A stretch of 64,000 bases of DNA from Oscillospiraceae bacterium (GTDB taxonomy: Bacteria; Bacillota; Clostridia; Oscillospirales; Oscillospiraceae): NCBI GenBank assembly GCA_902775985.1, contig CACYOR010000001.1, positions 124,001 to 188,000 on the forward strand, written 5' to 3'. The stretch's first letter is position 1. The number at the start of each line of letters is the position of its first letter. The notes under the pieces are model-generated. The model was not told the origin of the DNA and made no database searches. It was given only the letters and a program-made list of their open reading frames with translations. Positions 56,853 through 64,000 of the stretch are shown here, piece by piece. The translations under genes were made by a program, and so were the position numbers.

Positions 56853-58013
56853 ATGGACTTTAAAGCCGAAGCTGGTCCGGAAAATGTTGTAACAATCAAG
56901 GTGGTTGGTATCGGCGGCGCCGGTAACAACGTGGTAAATCGTATGGTGAAGGCCGGTACCCAGGGGGTCGAGTTTATTGCCATCAACACCGATAAGCAGG
57001 CCTTGGCTGTTTCCAATGCCGATCAGAAAATCCAGATCGGTGAAAAGATGACTCATGGACAGGGTGCCGGTTCGGATCCCGAGATAGGCAAGCGTTCCGC
57101 GGAGGAAAGCCGCAATAACATCGCAAAGGCCATTGAAGACGCGGATATGGTCTTTCTTACCGCCGGTATGGGCGGCGGCACCGGGACCGGCGCTGCTCCC
57201 ACCGTTGCCGAAATCGCCCGTGAAGCGGGCATTTTGACCGTTGGTGTTGTGACCAAGCCCTTTAAGTTTGAGGGCAAGCGCCGTATGGATCAGGCCAATG
57301 CCGGTATTAAGGAGCTTCTTGGACGGGTCGATTCTCTGCTGATCATTCCGAATGACCGCCTGAAGTTTGCGACCGATCAGAAGGTCACCCTGGCTAACGC
57401 CTTTGAAATTGCGGACGACGTTCTTCGTCAGGCTGTTACCAGCATCTCCGATCTTATCAAGAATACCGGCTTCATCAACCTTGACTTTGCTGATGTGACT
57501 TGTGTTATGAAGAACGCCGGCTATGCTCACATGGGCGTTGGCCATGCCGCAGGCAAGGGCAAGGCGGAAGACGCCGCCCGTATGGCGGTTGCCAGCCCCC
57601 TGATGGAGACCTCCATCAATGGTGCCCACGGTGTTCTTATCAACATCACCGGTTCGGAAGAGATGGGTCTGGAAGATGTGGAAGCCGCTGCCAATCTGGT
57701 GCAGGAGGCTGCCCATCCCGACGCCAATATCATCTTCGGTGCCACCTTTGACGAGAGCATGCAGGATGAGATCCGCGTGACGGTTATCGCCACCGGCTTT
57801 GATGAAAACAAGGAGAACGTGGAAGCACAGGCCGCTCCGGCGGCGCGTCCTGTTTCCCGGCCGCAGGGGCTGTTCACCACGGCGTCTGAAAAGGCATCCG
57901 CTGCCTCCGCGGTTCCTCCTCCGCTGGAGAACGATCCCCCCATGGAGGTTCCCGCTTCCGATCCCGCCGAGGATCCGTTTGACAGCATCTTCAAAATCTT
58001 CAATTCGAAATAA
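56853..58013 (+). CDS. ftsZ: Cell-division GTPase FtsZ
   Basis: FtsZ polymerises at mid-cell to form the Z ring. The protein has 386 residues: [11 protein letters not shown] start loop, tubulin signature [10 protein letters not shown] and NxDFADV T7 loop ([11 protein letters not shown]). After residue 315 comes a flexible Ala/Pro linker and a short tail [13 protein letters not shown]. The common DIPxFLR C-terminal peptide is not recognisable, so partner binding may differ. Confidence 0.97.
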   Translation: MDFKAEAGPENVVTIKVVGIGGAGNNVVNRMVKAGTQGVEFIAINTDKQALAVSNADQKIQIGEKMTHGQGAGSDPEIGKRSAEESRNNIAKAIEDADMVFLTAGMGGGTGTGAAPTVAEIAREAGILTVGVVTKPFKFEGKRRMDQANAGIKELLGRVDSLLIIPNDRLKFATDQKVTLANAFEIADDVLRQAVTSISDLIKNTGFINLDFADVTCVMKNAGYAHMGVGHAAGKGKAEDAARMAVASPLMETSINGAHGVLINITGSEEMGLEDVEAAANLVQEAAHPDANIIFGATFDESMQDEIRVTVIATGFDENKENVEAQAAPAARPVSRPQGLFTTASEKASAASAVPPPLENDPPMEVPASDPAEDPFDSIFKIFNSK

Positions 58014-58024
58014 AATTGGATTAG

Positions 58025-58056
58025 AAAAAGCTCCTCCATTTAGGGGGAGCTTTTTT
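58025..58056. terminator. Bidirectional terminator between ftsZ and ridA
   Basis: AAAAAGCTCC(TCC) pairs with (GGG)GGAGCTTTTTT; A and T runs flank both sides, between convergent genes. Confidence 0.92.
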
Positions 58057-58068
58057 ATGTCCGGGAGA

Positions 58069-58440
58069 TCAGAGTTCAGCGATCACTTCACATTCCAGAA
58101 GCACATCTTTGGGAAGGCGGGCGACCTCCACGCAGGAACGAGCCGGGAAGGGCTCAGTAAAATACTGGGCGTAGATCGCGTTGATTGCGCCAAAATCGTC
58201 CATATGCTGAATGAATACTGTCGTTTTGACAGCCTTGCTCATATCGGAGCCGGCCGCTTTTAACAGCTCGGACAGGTTCTTGAAGACCTGATGGGCTTGT
58301 GCTTCCAAACCGACGGCGAGCTCACCAGTTTCCGGGATAATGGGTATCTGACCGGAGGTGTAAACCATGTTGCCAACGATCTGGGCCTGAGAATAGGGGC
58401 CGATAGCGGCCGGTGCTTTTTCGGTTGAAACGGCTTTCAT
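58069..58440 (-). CDS. ridA: RidA enamine/imine deaminase
   Basis: RidA hydrolyses reactive 2-aminoacrylate and 2-aminocrotonate released by PLP dehydratases. The 123-residue protein has the family pattern AIGPYSQAQIVGNMVYTSGQ and the Arg in PARSCVEVARLPKDVLLE. ATG 58440 follows GAGGAG. It lies directly downstream of ilvA, whose product makes exactly these intermediates, so the pair is functionally tied. Confidence 0.95.
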   Translation of the reverse strand: MKAVSTEKAPAAIGPYSQAQIVGNMVYTSGQIPIIPETGELAVGLEAQAHQVFKNLSELLKAAGSDMSKAVKTTVFIQHMDDFGAINAIYAQYFTEPFPARSCVEVARLPKDVLLECEVIAEL

Positions 58441-58458
58441 GTTATTTCTCCTCACGTT

Positions 58459-59667
58459 TTATTCTAATTCAACGGCATATCCGTTTGCAGTGAGCTGCTC
58501 AATGACGGATTTGCCATGGTCTTCACCGCCGACTTCACAGGCAATGTGGACGCTTGTCTCATTGGGGTTGAGACTGGGATTGAGTTTGTCGTGCTCGACC
58601 GTTAAAATATTGGCGCCGGCGTCGGCGAGCAGTTTCAGAAGCTGCACAAGGCTGCCCGGACGGTCGACCAGCTTGACGAGGAACTTGATGCGGCGATGCC
58701 GCGCGACCAGACCGCGTTCAATGATCGACTGAATAAAGCTGACATCGATGTTGCCACCCGACATGACGCAGACCACACGCTTGTTCTTGACATCGATTTT
58801 CCCGCTCAGAACAGCGGCGAGTGGCGTCGCACCGGCTGGTTCCACAATTTGCTTGCAGCGCTCGATCAGAAGAAGGATTGCGTTTGCGATTTCGCTTTCA
58901 GAGACCGTCACCACGCCATCAGCATAGCGGTTTATGATATCCACCGTAATATCGCCGGGAGCCTTTACGGCAATTCCGTCGGCAATTGTGGAAGCCGTCT
59001 CGGTCGTGACAAGCTTTTTTTGCGCAAAGCTCTGAGCGATCGCGTCAGCGCCTTCCGCCTGGACACCATAGACTTTCACGCGGGGATTAATGAGCTTGAC
59101 AGCCGAAGCCACACCGGCCAGAAGACCGCCGCCGCCCGCGGGAACGATAATGACGTCGACATAGGGAAGGTCAGACAAGATCTCGAGACCCAGTGTGCCC
59201 TGACCGGCGATTACGTCCAAATCGTTGTAGGGGTGGAGGAAGGTGGCCCCCTCTTCTTCACAGATCTCACGGGCGCGTGCATAGGCATCATCGTAACAGT
59301 CGCCCGATAAAACAACTTTGGCGCCATAGCCTTCGGTGGCCTGCGCCTTTGCGATCGGCGCTGTCTTGGGCATAACGATGGTCGCCGGGATGCCAAAGCG
59401 GGAAGCCGCATAGGCCACGCCCTGGGCATGGTTTCCTGCGGAAGAGGCCACGACAGGCCCCCGGTTTCCGGCTTCCAGAAGGGCCGCGATTTTATTGCTT
59501 GCTCCGCGAATTTTGAAAGAACCGGTTTTCTGACGGTTTTCACACTTCAGATAAATCCGGCCTCCGGTCATTTTGGAAAAGGTAGAAGAGAGATCCAACT
59601 CGGTATGATGCAGAATCGGGGCTAATCGCTCGGCCGCTATTTCGATATCATGCAGTTGAATGTCCAT
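58459..59667 (-). CDS. ilvA: Threonine ammonia-lyase with C-terminal ACT domain
   Basis: IlvA turns threonine into 2-oxobutyrate and ammonia. The 402-residue protein has the PLP lysine in KTGSFKIRGA, the Gly loop PAGGGGLLAG and a single C-terminal ACT domain (about 325-402), which places it with the short, catabolic-type forms. ATG 59667 follows AAGGAGGTTG; longer upstream starts lack a site. Co-transcribed with ridA. Confidence 0.93.
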   Translation of the reverse strand: MDIQLHDIEIAAERLAPILHHTELDLSSTFSKMTGGRIYLKCENRQKTGSFKIRGASNKIAALLEAGNRGPVVASSAGNHAQGVAYAASRFGIPATIVMPKTAPIAKAQATEGYGAKVVLSGDCYDDAYARAREICEEEGATFLHPYNDLDVIAGQGTLGLEILSDLPYVDVIIVPAGGGGLLAGVASAVKLINPRVKVYGVQAEGADAIAQSFAQKKLVTTETASTIADGIAVKAPGDITVDIINRYADGVVTVSESEIANAILLLIERCKQIVEPAGATPLAAVLSGKIDVKNKRVVCVMSGGNIDVSFIQSIIERGLVARHRRIKFLVKLVDRPGSLVQLLKLLADAGANILTVEHDKLNPSLNPNETSVHIACEVGGEDHGKSVIEQLTANGYAVELE

Positions 59668-59695
59668 GAAAACAACCTCCTTATAAATTGTCTTT

Positions 59696-59724
59696 ATCAT
59701 ATCTCTATTCAAAGAAGAATTCAA
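59696..59724 (-). promoter_or_regulatory. Promoter of ilvA-ridA
   Basis: On the minus strand, TTGAAT (59724-59719), 17 nt, TATGAT (59701-59696). Confidence 0.65.
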
Positions 59725-59794
59725 CCGAAAAGTCCCTTTGTTTTCTTTCACCGGTCTCGTTCTTGTATTTGCGCATTTTATCCCTTTCGTATAT

Positions 59795-59823
59795 TGCAGC
59801 TTTGAATCGAATATATTAAAATA
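59795..59823 (+). promoter_or_regulatory. Promoter of the YihY-type gene
   Basis: TTGCAG (59795-59800), 17 nt, TAAAAT (59818-59823), divergent from the ilvA promoter. Confidence 0.65.
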
Positions 59824-59854
59824 CAGAAATTCCAAGGAATAGGGAGGCGGAGAA

Positions 59855-60661
59855 GTGAAACAATGTGCACAGATCCTTCGGAAGCTGTTTGAGCTCTACA
59901 ACCGCAGTCAGATCCCACGTGCCGCGGCCGGCCTGTCTTATTATTTAACCATGACATTCTTCCCGCTCATCATCTGTCTGAATTCTCTACTGGGTTATAA
60001 TTTCAATCAGAGTATGCGGATCCTCAATTTTGTCGGACAGTTTTTAAGCAGCAACGCGACAGTCATGCTTCAAAACTTTCTGATCCATATTGCTGTGAAC
60101 AACAATTCCGGGATTCTTGTTGCCGGGCTTTTGGCTCTGGTGGTGCCGGCTTCCGCGGCCATCCGCACGCTTCAGGCGACGATAGGCGAAATGCAGGGCC
60201 GCAAACGCTATCAAGGAATCTGGTATTTCCTGTTCAGTGTCGGTTTCTCCCTGCTTTTTATGGGGGCTATTTATTTTGCTGTTCTAGTCGTGTTCACAAG
60301 CAGGGACATCCTGGATCTGATTAACGGATACCTGCCCTTTATCGATATCAGCAGATCCTGGAGCTGGATCCGATACCTGATTCTCGCTGCCATCAGCTTT
60401 CTGCTGCTGTGGGTCGTTTATGCATTCTCAAAAGCCCACGGCTTCCACTATAAGACAGCTCCCGGTGCCCTGTTTTCCACCCTTGGGCTCGTCCTGATGA
60501 CCCTGGTTTTTTCAAACTTCATCGGTGTTTCGACCCGCTACCCCTTGGTCTACGGTTCGCTTGCCTCGGTGATTTTGTTGATGTTCTGGCTTTATCTTGT
60601 CTGCCAGATCATTTATCTTGGTGCCGCCCTGAACATCGTTTTGGCGCAGCAAGTCTCTTAA
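59855..60661 (+). CDS. YihY/BrkB-family membrane protein
   Basis: This 268-residue protein has six membrane helices and family motifs RAAAGLSYYLTMTFFPLIIC and STRYPLVYGSLASVILLMFWLYL. The group was once called RNase BN, but that activity belongs to another protein. It may be a transporter or lipid-related protein. GTG 59855 follows AGGGAGGCGG. It ends in a bidirectional terminator. Confidence 0.85.
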   Translation: MKQCAQILRKLFELYNRSQIPRAAAGLSYYLTMTFFPLIICLNSLLGYNFNQSMRILNFVGQFLSSNATVMLQNFLIHIAVNNNSGILVAGLLALVVPASAAIRTLQATIGEMQGRKRYQGIWYFLFSVGFSLLFMGAIYFAVLVVFTSRDILDLINGYLPFIDISRSWSWIRYLILAAISFLLLWVVYAFSKAHGFHYKTAPGALFSTLGLVLMTLVFSNFIGVSTRYPLVYGSLASVILLMFWLYLVCQIIYLGAALNIVLAQQVS

Positions 60662-60695
60662 TGCGAATGACACGGATAAGGGACGAAAAGAATTG

Positions 60696-60727
60696 ACAGG
60701 GCGGTCTCAAAAGACGGCCCTGTTTTA
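60696..60727. terminator. Bidirectional terminator
   Basis: ACAGGGC and GTCT pair with AGAC and GCCCTGT, then TTTTAT, between convergent genes. Confidence 0.88.
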
Positions 60728-61376
60728 TCATGCCCTTAAATACAGGATATTACTAAAAACAAAATTGCTATGTTTACGTGTATAAAGCATGTATTCCGTC
60801 CGATTGATGTATAATCTCCGCCCCCAGGAAGAGATTTGAACCCAATTGCCGTCAAGGCCCGTAACCGTGACATAATGGCCTTTCGTGGCCGCAGCTTTCC
60901 GAAACACACCGTCTACGGTTCGAACATAAAAGGGGAGACGGTCATTCGCCCAGAAAGCGGGAAAATTCGGTCCGACAGAAAGAATGACCGGTAAATCCCG
61001 ACGCAGCATTTCCTCGACACGGTCCCAGAGTTTTTGCCCCGACAACATCCAAACGGCACGATAGGGAATTTTGCGCTCTCGAAGTAGACAGTTCATTCCC
61101 ACAACAAAAAAAGCGCCATTGATCCCAAACGGCGGAATCAGAGGAAAATACCGCCTTGTCAAGGCATGGAGCTCGATATTGTATTTGTCAAGAGACATTT
61201 GACATTTGACTGTCTGTCTGCCCGCGATGTTCCAAATACCAAAGCGTGTCCATCGCGGCTACCGGACCGCAGCCGCATTTTCGAATGATCGGATCGTTTG
61301 ACTGCATTTGATTTCCGCCGTAACTGGAGGACGAACCAGATCGAACTGACAAATAGGATTCCTGTAACGTTATCAT
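60728..61376 (-). pseudogene. C39-like papain-fold peptidase gene disrupted by a 7-nt tandem duplication
   Basis: ATG 61376 follows AGGTGAT. The frame runs IIRKCGCGPVAAMDTLWYLE, with the CGPVAA Cys region of C39 peptidases, then stops after QTDSQMSNVS. The rest, from MSLDKYNIELHALTRRYFP to KGHYVTVTGL and ISSWG (His and third catalytic region), is in another frame. Removing one of the two TCAAATG copies (coding strand) restores QTDSQMSLDKYN and a 213-residue protein. It has no obvious signal peptide or ABC partner. The lesion could be reversible by repeat slippage. Confidence 0.75.
61196..61209 (-). repeat. 7-nt tandem duplication in the C39-like gene
   Basis: CATTTGA on the plus strand occurs twice in a row (61196-61202 and 61203-61209). 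The extra copy shifts the reading frame exactly where the two halves of the gene separate. Confidence 0.9.
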
Positions 61377-61390
61377 GCAGATCACCTGTC

Positions 61391-61431
61391 AAAAACCGGC
61401 GCTGCCGTGTTGAGCGACAGCGCCGGTTTTT
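61391..61431 (-). terminator. Terminator of pfp
   Basis: A 14-bp perfect stem (AAAAACCGGCGCTG / CAGCGCCGGTTTTT) directly follows the pfp stop at 61443 on the minus strand. Confidence 0.92.
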
Positions 61432-61442
61432 AGAATACAGAA

Positions 61443-62687
61443 TTACTCGGCGAGGACTTTCTTGAGCCGGGCGTAGCGGGGCAGGGAATTCTCCCGAGGA
61501 AGGGCAGGCTCACCCTGAATCAGAGGCAGAACGTAATCAATAAACTCATGCTTCAAGCCATTCTGCTCTTCATTGATCCACTCCAGCGGAACCTTCTTTT
61601 CGAAATTGGCCACGGAGGAGAGGGGGAGAAGCTCATAACGGCAGGTGTACTTTCCGTCGACATACTCGCGCTTAAAGGCAACCATTTTACCGGTAACGCC
61701 CTTCACGGCCTGCTCAACGGCTTCCTTGCCGGCACCGCAGGCCTCGTTGACGTCGGTGGCGGAAGCGAGGTGAGCGCCGCAACGCTGCAGCAGGCTCAAC
61801 TCGATGCCGCGTACCTTAGCGCCGGTGCGCTCTTTGACGATGCTCGCCAGCAGAGTAGCCAGGCCGCCCAGCTGTGCATGGCCGAAACCATCGGTCGCAG
61901 AGGTCTTGGCTTCCGAGACAAAGCTGCCGTCCGCATAATGAATGCCTTCAGAGACCGCAACGAGTACCTTGCCGTCGTTGGCCTTCAAAACCTTATCAAT
62001 ATCGGCAAGGAACTTTTCCAGATCAAAATCGGTCTCAGGCAGATAGATCAGATCCGGGCCGGAACCAAACTCGGTCGCAAGCGCGGCGCTGGCAGCCAGC
62101 CATCCGGCATGACGACCCATGATTTCCACGATGGTGACCATCGGTGTGTCATAGACGCGGGCGTCTTTGTTGATCTCCATGCAGGAAGTGGCAATATACT
62201 TGGCAGCGCTGGCAAAGCCGGGGCAGTGATCCGTGCCGAACAGATCGTTGTCGATGGTTTTGGGGACGCCCATCACGCGACACGCATAGCCGACGGATTC
62301 CATGTAACGGCTGATTTTGTTGCAGGTATCCATGGAATCGTTGCCGCCGTTATAGAAAAAGTAACGAACATTGTATTTCTTGAAGATCTCAAGGATGCGT
62401 TTATAATCGGTATCGTCGACCTCAGGATCCGCAATCTTATAGCGGCAGGAACCAAGCTCCGAAGAGGGCGTGTGAAGCAGGAGCTCCAGCTCTTTGGGGT
62501 CTTCCTCATCCATGACGTACAGCTTGTCCTCGAGAACGCCCTTGATGCCATGGGCCGCGCCGTAAACCTTGGTGATCTCTTCCGCGTCCAATGCCGCGCG
62601 GATCACACCGTAGGCGCTTGCGTTGATGACTGCAGTAGGACCGCCGGACTGGCCGAAGATGCAGGAACCGATCAGTTTTTCGCTCAT
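61443..62687 (-). CDS. pfp: Pyrophosphate-dependent 6-phosphofructokinase
   Basis: The protein converts fructose-6-phosphate to fructose-1,6-bisphosphate. It has 414 residues: GQSGGPTAVINAS at the N-terminus, GGNDSMDT (the Asp after GGN is typical of the PPi form) and PKTIDNDL, IMGRHAGWLA. PPi use saves ATP and is common in anaerobes. It is divergent from fba, the next glycolytic step. Confidence 0.9.
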   Translation of the reverse strand: MSEKLIGSCIFGQSGGPTAVINASAYGVIRAALDAEEITKVYGAAHGIKGVLEDKLYVMDEEDPKELELLLHTPSSELGSCRYKIADPEVDDTDYKRILEIFKKYNVRYFFYNGGNDSMDTCNKISRYMESVGYACRVMGVPKTIDNDLFGTDHCPGFASAAKYIATSCMEINKDARVYDTPMVTIVEIMGRHAGWLAASAALATEFGSGPDLIYLPETDFDLEKFLADIDKVLKANDGKVLVAVSEGIHYADGSFVSEAKTSATDGFGHAQLGGLATLLASIVKERTGAKVRGIELSLLQRCGAHLASATDVNEACGAGKEAVEQAVKGVTGKMVAFKREYVDGKYTCRYELLPLSSVANFEKKVPLEWINEEQNGLKHEFIDYVLPLIQGEPALPRENSLPRYARLKKVLAE

Positions 62688-62741
62688 GAAGAAAATGCCT
62701 CCACATTCATAAATTTTTTTTCGTTTTGTCTAATGTGCTTC

Positions 62742-62770
62742 TTGATTATGCCACATTTTGAGCATATAAT
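62742..62770 (+). promoter_or_regulatory. Promoter of fba
   Basis: TTGATT (62742-62747), 17 nt, TATAAT (62765-62770), 70 nt before ATG 62841. Confidence 0.75.
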
Positions 62771-62840
62771 ATAAAAGCAATTTTGTAAATAGTGGAAAGC
62801 AACAAAAATTGCGTAATTTTTTTTAAAGGAGAATTATAAA

Positions 62841-63809
62841 ATGCCTCTTGTCAGCACAAAAGAAATGTTCGCAAAAGCCTATGATGGCGGCTATGCTGTC
62901 GGTGCGTTCAACGTAAACAATATGGAGATCGTCCAGGGCATTACCGAAGCTGCTGGCGAGCTGAAAAGCCCCGTTATTCTTCAGGTTTCCAAGGGTGCTC
63001 GCGCCTATGCCAACCATACCTATCTTGTCAAGCTGGTGGAAGCTGCTGTTATTGAGAACCCGGAGATCCCCATTGCTCTGCATCTTGACCATGGTGACAC
63101 GTTTGAGCTCTGCAAGTCCTGCATTGACGGTGGCTTCACCTCCGTTATGATCGACGCCTCTTCCAAGTCTTTTGAAGAAAACATTGCGCTGACTCGTCAG
63201 GTTGTTGAATATGCCCACGATCATGGCGTTGTCGTCGAGGCTGAGCTCGGCACCTTGGCCGGTGTTGAGGATGAAGTCTCGGTCGAGCATGGTCATGAGA
63301 GCTACACCCGTCCGGAAGAGGTTGAGGAGTTCGTCTCCCGCACTGGCTGCGACTCTCTGGCGATCGCCATCGGCACCTCTCACGGCGCCTACAAGTTCAA
63401 GGCTTCCCAGTGCACCCGCAATGCCGACGGCATTCTGGTTCCGCCTCCGCTGCGCTTCGACGTGCTGAAAGAGTGCATCAAGCGTCTGCCCGGTTTCCCC
63501 ATTGTTCTGCACGGTTCGTCTTCCGTTCCTCAGGAGTTTGTCAAGATGGTCAACCAGTACGGCGGCAACATGCCCGACGCTATCGGCATTCCCGAGGATC
63601 AGCTGCGCGAAGCGGCCAAGCTGGCTGTCTGCAAGATCAATATCGATTCTGACATTCGTTTGGCCATGACCGGCAACATCCGCAAGTACTTTGCCGAGCA
63701 TCCCGATCATTTTGACCCGCGTCAGTATCTGAAGCCCGCACGTCAGGCGGTCAAGGATATGGTCGCTCACAAGATCGTCCACGTTCTTGGTTCCGACGGC
63801 AAGGCCTGA
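62841..63809 (+). CDS. fba: Class II fructose-1,6-bisphosphate aldolase
   Basis: The protein cleaves fructose-1,6-bisphosphate into two triose phosphates using zinc. The 322-residue sequence has LHLDHGDTFELC with a zinc His and catalytic Asp, VEAELGTLAGVEDE, IGTSHGAYKF and LHGSSSVPQEF. A strong AAAGGAG precedes ATG. The codon use (many GTT, CTG, AAG) suits a highly expressed gene. Confidence 0.97.
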   Translation: MPLVSTKEMFAKAYDGGYAVGAFNVNNMEIVQGITEAAGELKSPVILQVSKGARAYANHTYLVKLVEAAVIENPEIPIALHLDHGDTFELCKSCIDGGFTSVMIDASSKSFEENIALTRQVVEYAHDHGVVVEAELGTLAGVEDEVSVEHGHESYTRPEEVEEFVSRTGCDSLAIAIGTSHGAYKFKASQCTRNADGILVPPPLRFDVLKECIKRLPGFPIVLHGSSSVPQEFVKMVNQYGGNMPDAIGIPEDQLREAAKLAVCKINIDSDIRLAMTGNIRKYFAEHPDHFDPRQYLKPARQAVKDMVAHKIVHVLGSDGKA

Positions 63810-63864
63810 GCCAGGTCATTAACCCATAGGATTAGAAATAAAGAATTCATCGGAGGTGGCAAAG

Positions 63865-64000
63865 TTGAGTAACAAATCGATCCGCTCTTTGCTGCAATCG
63901 CTTCATATCGACAGGGAAGTGGGGAAGACAAACAACATTCTTGCCATTCGCATGGTGGTAGCTGCAATCTTTTTTGCAGTTGCTGTCCTTGTGAAAATGC
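63865..64000 (+). CDS. Start of a membrane protein (3' truncated by window edge)
   Basis: TTG 63865 follows CGGAGGTGG at a normal distance, and the frame stays open to the window end (45 codons). The N-terminus (SNKSIRSLLQSLHIDREVGK) is polar and basic, and a hydrophobic helix begins near residue 31 (MVVAAIFFAVAVLVKM). Too short to name. Confidence 0.6.
   Translation, partial: MSNKSIRSLLQSLHIDREVGKTNNILAIRMVVAAIFFAVAVLVKM

Noticed and set aside
61548..62774. 408-codon plus-strand frame
   Set aside because: Antisense to pfp; the pfp product carries all phosphofructokinase motifs.

Overview
The window looks like a chromosomal core segment of an anaerobic, spore-forming, gut-type Clostridia, probably Oscillospiraceae-like. 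This is inferred from gene content, roughly 55% GC by eye, Firmicutes gene order and strong AGGAGG-type ribosome binding sites. Sporulation is supported by a 25-residue SpoVM micro-gene, a SipL-like SPOCS/LysM protein and YunB. I see no rRNA, tRNA, prophage, insertion sequence or CRISPR array.

Layout. 1-3.6 kb: the tail of an SGNH-fold protein, then two tandem sigma/anti-sigma cassettes that share one promoter signature. 3.6-6.7 kb: a receiver-like protein lacking its phospho-acceptor, divergent from an adenosine-deaminase-like protein fused to a Rossmann-like domain. 6.7-9.3 kb: a DtxR/MntR-type regulator, a cation diffusion facilitator behind a NiCo (czcD) riboswitch, a frameshifted small gene and a PAP2 phosphatase. 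9.37-9.54 kb: an array of five hairpins. 9.6-13.7 kb: a MoxR / DUF58 / transglutaminase operon. 13.9-20.6 kb: uvrB-polA-rimI-tsaD-radC.

21-35 kb is a long co-directional block: cdaA-cdaR-rseC-like-yicC-remA-gmk-rpoZ-priA-def-fmt-rsmB-rlmN-prpC-pknB-rsgA, followed by a small membrane ORF, spoVM and sipL. It closely follows the Bacillus subtilis order. 37-38.9 kb: yebC (C-terminus altered by a 34-nt tandem duplication), luxS and RNase P RNA. 38.9-47.2 kb: murD, a PLP lyase, yunB, ligA, a VanZ-like protein, a P-type ATPase homologue without its catalytic aspartate, and a HAD phosphatase. 47.3-50.5 kb: a tryptophan-type ABC transporter behind a T-box whose specifier reads UGG. 50.6-53.4 kb: an ANTAR protein and type III glutamine synthetase. 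53.7-58 kb: a lipoprotein, murA, ftsQ and ftsZ. 58-64 kb: ridA-ilvA, a YihY-type membrane protein, a frameshifted C39-like peptidase, divergent pfp and fba, and the start of a membrane protein.

Most of the window is housekeeping. The unusual signals are the degenerate or chimeric proteins (pseudo-receiver, deaminase-Rossmann fusion, catalytically dead P-type ATPase), three genes broken by small indels (two of them exact tandem duplications of 34 and 7 nt), and RNA-level control: a NiCo riboswitch, a Trp T-box, and ribosome binding sites buried in hairpins ahead of spore genes. A raw-read check should decide whether the frameshifts are real.
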